A stretch of 8,352 nt of DNA, taken from positions 1-8,352 of the forward strand of contig JAQVEY010000007.1 of the NCBI GenBank assembly GCA_028697515.1, read 5' to 3'. This document shows positions 1-7,390 of the stretch, piece after piece (the stretch's first letter is position 1; each line of letters opens with the position of its first letter). The notes under the pieces were generated by a model. That model was not told the origin of the DNA, ran no database searches, and worked only from the letters and a program-made list of their open reading frames with translations. Source of the DNA: Bacteroidales bacterium. GTDB taxonomy: Bacteria; Bacteroidota; Bacteroidia; Bacteroidales; ML635J-15. The position numbers were made by a program, and so were the translations under genes.

Positions 1-3000
1 TGCTGCTCCGGTGCAAATTATTTCGGTCAGTGATGATAGCGAGACAGCAGGTATTGGAGATGTTACTGTAAGCATTACTCTTAATGAAGCATTTTCAACG
101 CAAGAAGCTGTTTATATTCGTTATACTACAGATGCATGGCTTAGTTCTTTAATTGTTGAAACTACAGGTGAATCTTTAACTTATTCAGGTATAATACCGG
201 CACAGATCGTAGGAACAACAGTAGAGTATTATGCATTAAGTTCTACAATGCCATTGAGCTTTGTAAATCTGTATCCTGATTTTGCAACCTTGGACGGTAA
301 TAATAATGCCGGTGAAAATTATGCTTATACAATTCTTGGTTCTGACCCGATTCTATTAGCTACTCCATCTACAGCAATGAATTCAACTGTGCTGGACGGA
401 TTATCAATTGTTTTGGAATTAACTAATGAAACATTTCTTGATGCAGTTTTGGATCCTCTGAATTTTGAATTAAACAATGAACCATCAGGTCTATCAATAA
501 ATCAGTTGCAATATGTTTCAGAAACTGAAGCTACATTAACTTTAGCATATACTGGCGGATTAATTCTTAGTCAGATTGATAATTTCTCTGTGACTATTTC
601 AGGAAATGAACTGACAAACAACAATGAGCTTACATCAAATGACATGACAATTTCTGCAGATATTTTACATGATGGAATTTATCTGGCTAAAGTTTCAATG
701 TGGGAAGGAGGTGCTTCTGATACATGGTATGATGAAGTTGATTTTGATGGACATGATTTCGGAAGTTTCAATTCATCTATGTCTTTATATTTTAAGTCAG
801 GTCAAGTTTTTACATGGAAAGATGTTAATGGAGAGATTGTATCTGCGATAATGAATTACAGAATCTATAAACAAGGCGATACTCCTCCTGAATTTACTCA
901 GGTTGATTTGCCTTTTTATTCGGAATGGGCTTCAGGCGAAAATACTGACCAATTGTGGTGGAATGATGCTCCAGATGAAATTGATATAAATCTTTTAGAA
1001 AGTGCTGAGGAGGCAACTTATATTTTTGAAGTATATTTTGAAGCTCTAAATGCTGATGACTTCACTCATTATAGAAACAATGAGGGGCAAAACTATGTTG
1101 CAACATATACATTTACGTCTGGCGGAATACTTACTGCAACACCGGAGTCTCCTTTAACGGAAGAAAATCTAAACGGGATGGAATTAAATCTGAGCATTGT
1201 TGACGATTTCTTTGCAGATGCTAGCCTGGATGCTGAAAATTTTACTTTAAATAATTTCCCCTTGGGATTGACTATATCTGAAGTTCAATATGTTTCGCCT
1301 ACTGAAGCAAGTTTGATCCTTGCTTTTGATGGAACTAACTTCGATATCGATTACGAAGATTTTTATATTACAATTGCTGGAGTTGAACTAAATGCTAGTG
1401 TTGCATTATCAAGTAATAGTCTGATTATTACAGCTATTGACGAAACTGTAACAATATATACCCATTTGCTTACAGCTTTGAATATGGAACATTATCTTGG
1501 AGATAATAGTTTCTATTGGATAAATATGGAAATTGGTCAACTAGAATGGGATGGTGCTCAGATTGGATTTGGTACTTCGCAAGATAATCCGGAAGATTGG
1601 ACATGGTATAATGCAGAATGGTATGAGGATGGTGAAGATGAAAACAAAAGAGTGCATTCCTTGATAGAAATCCCTCAAACTGCAGGTTTATATTACTATG
1701 CCGGAAGAGTTAGAAATACCGAAATGGGTCAATGGTTTTACGCAAATGATGAGAATTGGACAGAATCAGATACTTTGAACGCTGTTTATAATGTTACTGT
1801 AAATCCTTTACCAGTTTGTGAGGAGTTTTCGGCTACAATGCTAGATGGAACACGCATTAATCTTGAATGGACTGCTTCGCTGGAATTTCAAAATGTTATT
1901 ATTTTGGGAAAAACAGAATCTGTTATAAGTGGTACACTAGAGCAAGGAGCTGTTTATAATATCGGAAGTGTAATCGAAGATGCAATAGTTATTTACAAAG
2001 GAGCTGCAGAGAGTTTTATACATTCTGGTCTTGCAAATAATACAGATTATTACTATGATATTTATACAATGAATAATAATTATTATTCAACCGAGAAATT
2101 ATCTGCTACAGCATCAACTGATGATTCGAATGGATGTGTATTTGAAATACAACCCAGAGATGATATGAATATATGTGGAGGCTCTGCAGTCGTTATTAAT
2201 AGCGGACTGGTTGTTGCTCCTTATGGAGATACTTTGGTCATTTATTTCAATTCTGCCGAATATGAAGACTTTGCAGAACTTGACAAAGTCTATATGCATG
2301 CAGGTGTTACAATACAAGGCGGATCATCGTGGGATTACGTAATTGGGAATTGGGGCGAAGATGATGGCGTCGGTTTGATGACAGAAGTTTCGGATAATCT
2401 GTGGTCAATAAGTATAAATCCACTCAGCTATTTTGGATATAGTGTGTCAGTTGATGTTTTAGGAATAAACTTAATTTTTAGAAATGAAGACGGAAGTTTA
2501 GTTGCTCAACATCCGGTAAGTGGAGACGATTTTTACATTGATTTGACTATAAATCCTCCTATGTCAAGTTATACTGCCCTTACTACCAATTATATTCAAA
2601 GCCCAGTTAGTAGTATTCTTTGGAGTACAGGTGCTCAGACTCCTTCGATAAGTGTCAGCGAAGCTTGTGAATTATGGTTCACTGCTGTTGATAATTTTGG
2701 TTGTACAGCTTCTGACACTATTTTGATAGGACTCTATTCTCTACCCTATGTCGAATTAGGAACTGATCAGACAGTATGTGCTGACACTGAAGTAATTTTA
2801 GATGCGGGAGAATTTGATTCCTATCTTTGGAATGATGAATCAACAGATACTACTTTGACAGTTATTGCAGACGGGTCTTATTCTGTTACGGTCACAGATG
2901 TTAATGGTTGTACAGGTTTTGATATTGTTAATGTGAATTTTGTTGAATATCCTGTAGCGGATTTCTCATACATTATAAATTCAGGTACTACCGTAGATTT

Positions 3001-3430
3001 TGAAGATTTGTCATTGAATGCAGAAACTTATGCCTGGGATTTTAATGGCGATGATATTGTTGACTATACTTTGTCCGAAAATGTTAGCTACACATATCCG
3101 GCACTTGGTCAATATCCTGTTAACCTGACTGTAACTAATGAATGCTCATCTGATTCAGAAACAAAGATTATCTATGTGTTGAATATTGATGAGGAAAATA
3201 TCGGAGAAATTGCTATTTATCCTAATCCTGCATCTGAGATATTATTTATTGATTCAGAAGAGGATTTAATGATTACAATAATTGATATAACAGGTAAAAT
3301 CGTATTACAGTACAAGCATAATGATGTAAAAACTTCGGAAATAGATATAAGCAATCTTGCTAAAGGTCTCTATACTTTGGATTTGAAACTAAACAACAGA
3401 ATTATAAATTATAAAATAATCATAAATTAA
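1..3430 (+). CDS. Multimodular T9SS-exported surface protein, 5'-truncated, with starch-binding-like, FN3, Ig-like and PKD modules
   Basis: The frame is open to the left edge (codons from position 2 read A-A-P-V) and begins inside a beta-sandwich module with no signal peptide, so the gene starts upstream and the GTG at 11 is not its start. Numbering from that GTG (1139 residues seen): an Ig-like module at 1-110 with the phrase IPAQIVGTTVEYY; a duplicated module at 114-216 and 373-475; a beta module at 221-370; a W/Y-rich beta module at 479-598; an FN3-like module at about 600-703; a starch-binding-like domain at about 724-846 shared with the next two genes; two Ig-like repeats ending in NxxGC (about 865-976); a PKD-like domain at 981-1056 (AWDFNGDD); and a T9SS type A sorting domain from about 1064 (YPNP at 1070-1073). 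No catalytic domain is visible. It probably sits at the cell surface and binds glycan, with any enzyme domain lying upstream. The next gene starts 4 bp downstream. Domain types are by eye; T9SS export is well supported and the binding role is inferred. Confidence 0.9.
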   Translation, partial: AAPVQIISVSDDSETAGIGDVTVSITLNEAFSTQEAVYIRYTTDAWLSSLIVETTGESLTYSGIIPAQIVGTTVEYYALSSTMPLSFVNLYPDFATLDGNNNAGENYAYTILGSDPILLATPSTAMNSTVLDGLSIVLELTNETFLDAVLDPLNFELNNEPSGLSINQLQYVSETEATLTLAYTGGLILSQIDNFSVTISGNELTNNNELTSNDMTISADILHDGIYLAKVSMWEGGASDTWYDEVDFDGHDFGSFNSSMSLYFKSGQVFTWKDVNGEIVSAIMNYRIYKQGDTPPEFTQVDLPFYSEWASGENTDQLWWNDAPDEIDINLLESAEEATYIFEVYFEALNADDFTHYRNNEGQNYVATYTFTSGGILTATPESPLTEENLNGMELNLSIVDDFFADASLDAENFTLNNFPLGLTISEVQYVSPTEASLILAFDGTNFDIDYEDFYITIAGVELNASVALSSNSLIITAIDETVTIYTHLLTALNMEHYLGDNSFYWINMEIGQLEWDGAQIGFGTSQDNPEDWTWYNAEWYEDGEDENKRVHSLIEIPQTAGLYYYAGRVRNTEMGQWFYANDENWTESDTLNAVYNVTVNPLPVCEEFSATMLDGTRINLEWTASLEFQNVIILGKTESVISGTLEQGAVYNIGSVIEDAIVIYKGAAESFIHSGLANNTDYYYDIYTMNNNYYSTEKLSATASTDDSNGCVFEIQPRDDMNICGGSAVVINSGLVVAPYGDTLVIYFNSAEYEDFAELDKVYMHAGVTIQGGSSWDYVIGNWGEDDGVGLMTEVSDNLWSISINPLSYFGYSVSVDVLGINLIFRNEDGSLVAQHPVSGDDFYIDLTINPPMSSYTALTTNYIQSPVSSILWSTGAQTPSISVSEACELWFTAVDNFGCTASDTILIGLYSLPYVELGTDQTVCADTEVILDAGEFDSYLWNDESTDTTLTVIADGSYSVTVTDVNGCTGFDIVNVNFVEYPVADFSYIINSGTTVDFEDLSLNAETYAWDFNGDDIVDYTLSENVSYTYPALGQYPVNLTVTNECSSDSETKIIYVLNIDEENIGEIAIYPNPASEILFIDSEEDLMITIIDITGKIVLQYKHNDVKTSEIDISNLAKGLYTLDLKLNNRIINYKIIIN
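350..658 (+). repeat. Internal protein repeat, copy A (103-residue beta module)
   Basis: This segment encodes residues 114-216 of the first protein. It matches copy B at 1127-1435 over 103 residues without gaps; my hand count gives about 44 identical residues (about 43%). The shared landmarks are ATP near the start, NFxLNN, a GL(S/T)I turn, QYVSxTEA, LA, and a final EL-SN-I-A pattern. The copies differ too much for recent DNA duplication. I do not recognise a firm family name. Confidence 0.8.
1127..1435 (+). repeat. Internal protein repeat, copy B (103-residue beta module)
   Basis: This segment encodes residues 373-475 and is the second copy of the module at 350-658. It carries the phrases TATPESPLTEENLNG and LAFDGTNFD, which I associate with repeat modules in large Bacteroidota surface proteins (recollection, not a search result). 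The copies are separated by a different module of about 155 residues, giving an alternating A-x-B-y arrangement. Confidence 0.8.
2180..2548 (+). other. Shared starch-binding-like domain, copy in the multimodular protein
   Basis: This segment encodes residues about 724-846 of the first protein. Conserved points are VYMHAG (760-765), W774, NWG (780-782), a GLM turn (788-790) and FRNEDG (823-828), followed by a strand GDDFYIDL. The same landmarks in the same order occur in the next two genes. The arrangement of an early aromatic/His strand, a mid tryptophan and a late F-R-x-x-D-G hairpin is reminiscent of small starch-binding CBMs (CBM25/26-like), but that assignment is an inference. Confidence 0.65.
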
Positions 3431-3434
3431 AGTT

Positions 3435-4382
3435 ATGAATAAACTAAATTTAATATTATTATCGGTGTTTGTATGTTCATTTTTTGTCAATGCACAAACT
3501 CCTTGGACAGGTAGAACTTATTGTAAAATAACATTAGATACCAAACTAATGGAAGCACCTGAGTGCAGTTTAGGTGGTGGTGGTGGTTATCCTGCAACCT
3601 GGCCTAAAGTATATGCTCATTTGGGCTTATGTACTTGTGCAATTAATGATGAACAGCGTGATTGTAGCAATGCTTCGCAGAACGAGATATTTTGCTATTC
3701 CCAAATCACTCCGTTTCAGTCTCAGGTATGGCAGCATGTTGTTGGTAATTGGGGTGATATTGCTCAGGACGATAATGTAGGCTTAATGCAAACATTGGGA
3801 GATGGTGTTTATTCAATTGAATTTATTATAGAGGATTATTTTAGTAGTGAAGATGTGAGTACAGAAATGGGAGAAACTTCTGCAGTGCCTTCAATGCCAT
3901 GGGCAGTGAATTCGGGTGGTATGCCTTACACAATGGGAATGGTATTTAGAAATATAGATGGAACATCAACCGGTAGGGATGGCTTATGCAAGGATATCTT
4001 TGTTGTAGATATACTTGGAGACCCTTTAGTAATTCAAGGTTCAAATCCAGAGGGTCCGCTTTTCCCAGCTATAGTACTAGATATTCACGATGCTTCTATT
4101 GAAGAAATTATGACATTAAGTGATAACACTTCTATTTATCCTAATCCTGCCGTTGAGCAATTCGAGCTAAAATATAAAATCGTTAATACTGGTTCTGAAG
4201 TCAGAATTCGTATTTTCGACACAGTAGGCCGTTTAGTTGTAGATGATTCTTTTGGAAGTCAATCTGCAGGATGGTATAGCATGAATTACTCAACTGAAAA
4301 TATGCAAGAAGGAATTTATATGATTCAGATTGCTTTGGATGAATATGTTGCTCATACTGAAAGACTTATTATTACACATTAA
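3435..4382 (+). CDS. Small secreted protein: starch-binding-like domain plus T9SS sorting domain, cysteine-rich insert
   Basis: The 315-residue product starts 4 bp after the previous stop. Residues 1-20 form a signal peptide (short Lys-containing n-region, hydrophobic core, probable cleavage after VNA, leaving Gln21), which supports this ATG. About residues 56-195 carry the domain shared with both flanking genes: VYAHLG (59-64), W99, NWG (105-107), GLM and FRNIDG (171-176). A T9SS type A sorting domain follows (YPNP at 235-238, final strand to 315). Unlike its neighbours it has no further modules and no catalytic domain. It has seven mature cysteines (30, 44, 66, 68, 77, 87, 185), with C66-C87 in an insertion after the VYAHLG strand, and a run of five glycines at 47-51. 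A second insert (about 140-165) precedes the FR box. It is probably a cell-surface or released glycan-binding protein working with the amylase encoded 14 bp downstream. Function is inferred; secretion is well supported. Confidence 0.9.
   Translation: MNKLNLILLSVFVCSFFVNAQTPWTGRTYCKITLDTKLMEAPECSLGGGGGYPATWPKVYAHLGLCTCAINDEQRDCSNASQNEIFCYSQITPFQSQVWQHVVGNWGDIAQDDNVGLMQTLGDGVYSIEFIIEDYFSSEDVSTEMGETSAVPSMPWAVNSGGMPYTMGMVFRNIDGTSTGRDGLCKDIFVVDILGDPLVIQGSNPEGPLFPAIVLDIHDASIEEIMTLSDNTSIYPNPAVEQFELKYKIVNTGSEVRIRIFDTVGRLVVDDSFGSQSAGWYSMNYSTENMQEGIYMIQIALDEYVAHTERLIITH
3573..3587 (+). repeat. (GGT)5 trinucleotide run encoding Gly5
   Basis: Five perfect GGT codons encode Gly47-Gly51 in the small secreted protein, just after Cys44. 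It probably makes a flexible linker before the shared domain. Gain or loss of units would change length without shifting frame. Confidence 0.9.
3600..4019 (+). other. Shared starch-binding-like domain, copy in the small secreted protein
   Basis: This segment encodes residues about 56-195. It is the longest of the three copies because of a cysteine-containing insert between the VYAHLG strand and W99, and another insert between the central strands and the FRNIDG box. Here the domain makes up most of the mature protein, so it is likely able to fold and act on its own. Confidence 0.65.
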
Positions 4383-4396
4383 TTAAGCTTATAATA

Positions 4397-7318
4397 ATGA
4401 TAAAATACAAACTACTTTTTACTTGCTTATTGATATTTATTTTATCACTAAGCATAAAATCACAGGTTTTAACTTGGGAACCTGAATTTCCTACAATTTA
4501 TGATACGGTTACACTTTATTATGATGCCAGTTTGGGTAATGGAGTGTTGCAAGATATTGATTCTGTTTATGCTCATACAGGTGTGATAAGCTCTTTAAGT
4601 ATAAATAATAACGATTGGGAACACAGAATCGCAGCTTGGGGAGAAGAAGACTCGATTCTCAGGATGGAAAATCTGGGTAATAATATACATAAATTTAGAT
4701 TTTATCCTAGAAATTTTTATGCTATTCATCAGAGTGAGACGGTAACTGAAATGTGTTTTGTATTTCGTGATGTTGATGGAACTTTGGCTGGTAAAAATAC
4801 TGATGGAAGCGATTTTGTAATACCCTTGTGGACGTCTTCATTACAGGCAAGATTTGTAGAACCAGTTATTTTTCCAATGATTCCTGAACAAGCTGAAACT
4901 TTTGCTGTTGCTGTACAAGCTCGTGAAGAGGGTATGATAAATGTTTTTCATGATGGAAATTTAATAGCACAGACCTATGGTGATTATTTTTCTGTAGATA
5001 TAGTTGCTGCAGGTACTGGTAAACACTGGGTAAAGTTCTTATATCAGAGTGGAGCAAATACTGTTACAGATAGTATTTTCTATTTAGTTCAAGAAGATGT
5101 TATCGTTCAGGATTTACCAGAAGCTGTTGTTGATGGAATAAATATAATAGATGAAAACAATGTGATATTTTGTCTTCATGCTCCATGGAAAAACAGGGTT
5201 TATATGATTGGAGATTTCAATGACTGGCAAATAGAACCTGAATATCAGTGCAAACGAACTCCAGATGGGCAAAGATGGTGGTATCATTTAGAAGCTCTTG
5301 ATCCTGAAACTGAATATTCATTTCAATATTTAGTTGATTTTGATATAAATATTGCGGATCCATATTCTCAGAAATTATTGGACCCTTTTAACGATGTGGA
5401 AATACATCAGGTTATTTATCCGAATCTTAAACCGTATCCAACAGGAAAAGCAAGTGAAATGGTAGGTGTTTTTACCACAAGTCAGGATGAATACCAATGG
5501 GAGACTACCGAGTTTGAAAAACCTGATAATCGCGATCTTGTGATTTACGAAATGTTAGTGCGCGATTGGCATACATGGCATAGTTATAAAACCATTTTGG
5601 ATTCAATTCAATATCTTGCCGATCTCGGTATAAATGCAATTGAGCTTATGCCGGTAAACGAATATGATGGTAATGACAGTTGGGGATATATGCCTGCATT
5701 TTTCTTCGCTCCAGATAAATGTTATGGTACTTCTGATATGTTAAAAGAATTTGTTGATGTTTGTCATCAGAATGGAATAGCAGTAATTCTTGATGTTGTT
5801 TTAAATCATGCATCGGGGCAAAACCCAATGGCAAGATTGTATTATAATAAAGAAAAAATGCGTCCAACATCACAAAATCCTTGGTTTAATGAATTAATTC
5901 CTCACCCATATGGTTATCATAATGATTTTGACCATGAAAGTGAATATACCAAAGAATTTGTGGATTCTGTTTTATCATATTGGGTAAGTGAATATCATGT
6001 TGATGGTTATCGTCTCGACTTGTCAAAAGGTTTTACAAATAGTGTTACTGTGGGTTATGATGAGAATGGTGATATTAATTGGACGGATGTTGGTGCATGG
6101 GGTAATTATGATGCTGTTCGTGTTGACAATATTAAAGCTATGGGAACAAGACTTTGGAATAAACATCCTGGTACTTATATGATATTAGAGCATCTGGCTT
6201 CGTTTTGGGAAGAAAAAGCACTGTCAGACCACGGTTTTATGTTGTGGTGCGGAATGTCGGCTAATGAGCAATATGCTCAGGCAGGAATGGGCTGGACAGA
6301 TAATGCAGATTTTAAATGGGGAGTTTCGTATCAACATTATCAGGGAAATAATCTAGGACAGCACAATCTTGTGGGATATATGGAAAGCCATGATGAAGAA
6401 AGGCTTATGTATAAATGTATGACTTATGGAAATATGGCTGTTCAAGAAGATGATACGGTATATTCGACCCGTGATTTGAATACTGCTCTGAAAAGAATGG
6501 AACAGTTGGCAGCATTCTTCTTTACAGTTCCGGGACCAAAAATGATGTGGCAATTCGGAGAGAGAGGATTTGATTATTCAATTAATTGGCCAGCAGTAGA
6601 TCAACCTGGTGTTACACGAACAGACAAAAAACCTCCAAGATGGGACTATATGGGTGTTTATGAAAGACAATATCTTTATAAAGTGTATGCCGCTTTGATT
6701 GATTTGCGAACATCATATAATATCTTCCGTACTTCTAACTATGAAATGAGTACTGCGTCGTATGACAAAAGAATTAGATTGTGGGACGATGGTTATGTTA
6801 ATGGCGAAATGCAAGTGGTTGTTTTAGGAAATTTTAATGTCGAATCTCAGTCTGTTTGGCCGGAGTTTTCGCATGATGGTTACTGGTTTGATTATTTTAC
6901 TGGAGATAGCGTTTATGTTGAAACATATCAAACTGAAAATCAAGACTTTAGTTTCGATTATCTTGCTGGAGAGTACCATATTTATACAGATATAAGATTA
7001 GATACTCCTGATTTGTATATTGACACAACTTCAAACAATGACTTTATTCCAGGCATTGTTGGAGATGTTTATAACACGACAATATATCCTAATCCAGTCA
7101 AGGAATCTGTAAGCATAGAATTCAGCATATTGACTACTCAGAATGTTTGTTTTCAGCTATTTAGTGTCTCTGGAGAAATGATTCTTAACGAGGAACTTAA
7201 AGCGAAGAGTGGTAGAAACAGATTTTCAATAGATTTAAGCAGCCAAAAATCAGGAGTTTATTTTTATACATTACATACTAAGGAATCTAGAGTGTCGGGA
7301 AAATTGATGAAATTCTAA
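4397..7318 (+). CDS. T9SS-exported GH13 alpha-amylase-family glycoside hydrolase
   Basis: This 973-residue extracellular enzyme is predicted to hydrolyse alpha-1,4-glucans such as starch or maltodextrin. Residues 1-22 are a signal peptide ending KS-Q, which supports the ATG. Next come the shared starch-binding-like domain (24-145; VYAHTG 57-62, W74, WG 81-82, FRDVDG 123-128), an Ig-like linker (about 150-235) and a CBM48-like N-terminal domain (about 245-335; MIGDFNDW 270-277, ADPYS). The TIM barrel spans about 380-755: ELMPVNEYDGNDSWGY (region VI, 416-431), DVVLNH (region I, 466-471), GYRLDLSKGF (region II, Arg539 and nucleophile Asp541), MILEH (region III, acid/base Glu598) and YMESHDEER (region IV, His665, Asp666). 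All three catalytic acids are present. A C-terminal beta domain (about 756-868) and a T9SS sorting domain (YPNP 897-900) follow. Region III reads LEH rather than the usual GE. I associate LEH...WEEK and MESHDEERL with a Bacteroidota clade of GH13. Exact specificity (alpha-amylase, neopullulanase-like or other) cannot be read from sequence alone. Confidence 0.95.
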   Translation: MIKYKLLFTCLLIFILSLSIKSQVLTWEPEFPTIYDTVTLYYDASLGNGVLQDIDSVYAHTGVISSLSINNNDWEHRIAAWGEEDSILRMENLGNNIHKFRFYPRNFYAIHQSETVTEMCFVFRDVDGTLAGKNTDGSDFVIPLWTSSLQARFVEPVIFPMIPEQAETFAVAVQAREEGMINVFHDGNLIAQTYGDYFSVDIVAAGTGKHWVKFLYQSGANTVTDSIFYLVQEDVIVQDLPEAVVDGINIIDENNVIFCLHAPWKNRVYMIGDFNDWQIEPEYQCKRTPDGQRWWYHLEALDPETEYSFQYLVDFDINIADPYSQKLLDPFNDVEIHQVIYPNLKPYPTGKASEMVGVFTTSQDEYQWETTEFEKPDNRDLVIYEMLVRDWHTWHSYKTILDSIQYLADLGINAIELMPVNEYDGNDSWGYMPAFFFAPDKCYGTSDMLKEFVDVCHQNGIAVILDVVLNHASGQNPMARLYYNKEKMRPTSQNPWFNELIPHPYGYHNDFDHESEYTKEFVDSVLSYWVSEYHVDGYRLDLSKGFTNSVTVGYDENGDINWTDVGAWGNYDAVRVDNIKAMGTRLWNKHPGTYMILEHLASFWEEKALSDHGFMLWCGMSANEQYAQAGMGWTDNADFKWGVSYQHYQGNNLGQHNLVGYMESHDEERLMYKCMTYGNMAVQEDDTVYSTRDLNTALKRMEQLAAFFFTVPGPKMMWQFGERGFDYSINWPAVDQPGVTRTDKKPPRWDYMGVYERQYLYKVYAALIDLRTSYNIFRTSNYEMSTASYDKRIRLWDDGYVNGEMQVVVLGNFNVESQSVWPEFSHDGYWFDYFTGDSVYVETYQTENQDFSFDYLAGEYHIYTDIRLDTPDLYIDTTSNNDFIPGIVGDVYNTTIYPNPVKESVSIEFSILTTQNVCFQLFSVSGEMILNEELKAKSGRNRFSIDLSSQKSGVYFYTLHTKESRVSGKLMKF
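4466..4831 (+). other. Shared starch-binding-like domain, N-terminal copy in the amylase
   Basis: This segment encodes residues about 24-145, directly after the signal peptide and ahead of the Ig-like and CBM48-like domains. Its place on a GH13 enzyme is the main reason to suspect alpha-glucan binding for all three copies. Landmarks are VYAHTG, W74, WG at 81-82, FRDVDG and a closing GSDFVIPLW strand. Confidence 0.7.
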
Positions 7319-7390
7319 TTTTTTAATAGGTTGAATATGATGCAATGGAAATTCTCCTTAGTCTCAGTCTCAGCCTTAAGCTTTTAAAAA
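7319..7390. other. 72-bp intergenic gap between amylase and transporter
   Basis: This is the longest gap in the window. It has T-rich sequence just after the amylase stop but no stable inverted repeat that would make a convincing intrinsic terminator. I also see no TAnnTTTG-type Bacteroidota -7 box. It contains a tandem GTCTCA duplication (7361-7372), a 16-codon mini-ORF (7337-7387) and an A-rich tract directly before the transporter ATG. Cotranscription of the transporter with the amylase is therefore likely. Confidence 0.5.
7337..7387 (+). other. Possible 16-codon leader ORF upstream of the transporter (doubtful)
   Basis: Tandem ATG codons at 7337 and 7340 open a frame reading MMQWKFSLVSVSALSF and ending with TAA at 7385-7387, three bases before the transporter ATG. 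It is in the same frame as the transporter, so it would read MMQ...SF-stop-K-MKTK. It could be a translated leader, a relic of an N-terminal extension closed by a nonsense codon, or chance. A frame of this length is expected often by chance, so confidence is low. Confidence 0.2.

Noticed and set aside
11..13. GTG at 11 as the true start of the first gene
   Set aside because: The frame is open to the left edge, no signal peptide follows, and the codon falls at the beginning of a beta-sandwich module, not at a mature protein N-terminus. A T9SS cargo protein needs an N-terminal signal peptide, so the gene must start upstream.
2822..2829. TATCTTTG, a match to the Bacteroidota -7 promoter consensus TAnnTTTG
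   Set aside because: It is inside the coding region of the scaffold gene, has no suitably spaced -33 TTTG that I can see, and does not precede a gene start. It is probably a chance match.
3574..3780. 68-codon + strand frame starting in the (GGT)5 run
   Set aside because: It is the shifted frame of the GGT repeat and the shared domain in the small secreted protein, and has no start context or domain of its own.
7319..7345. T-rich tract after the amylase stop as an intrinsic terminator
   Set aside because: No inverted repeat precedes the T tract. The stretch before it is the end of the amylase coding sequence without a stable stem, so a terminator is not supported.
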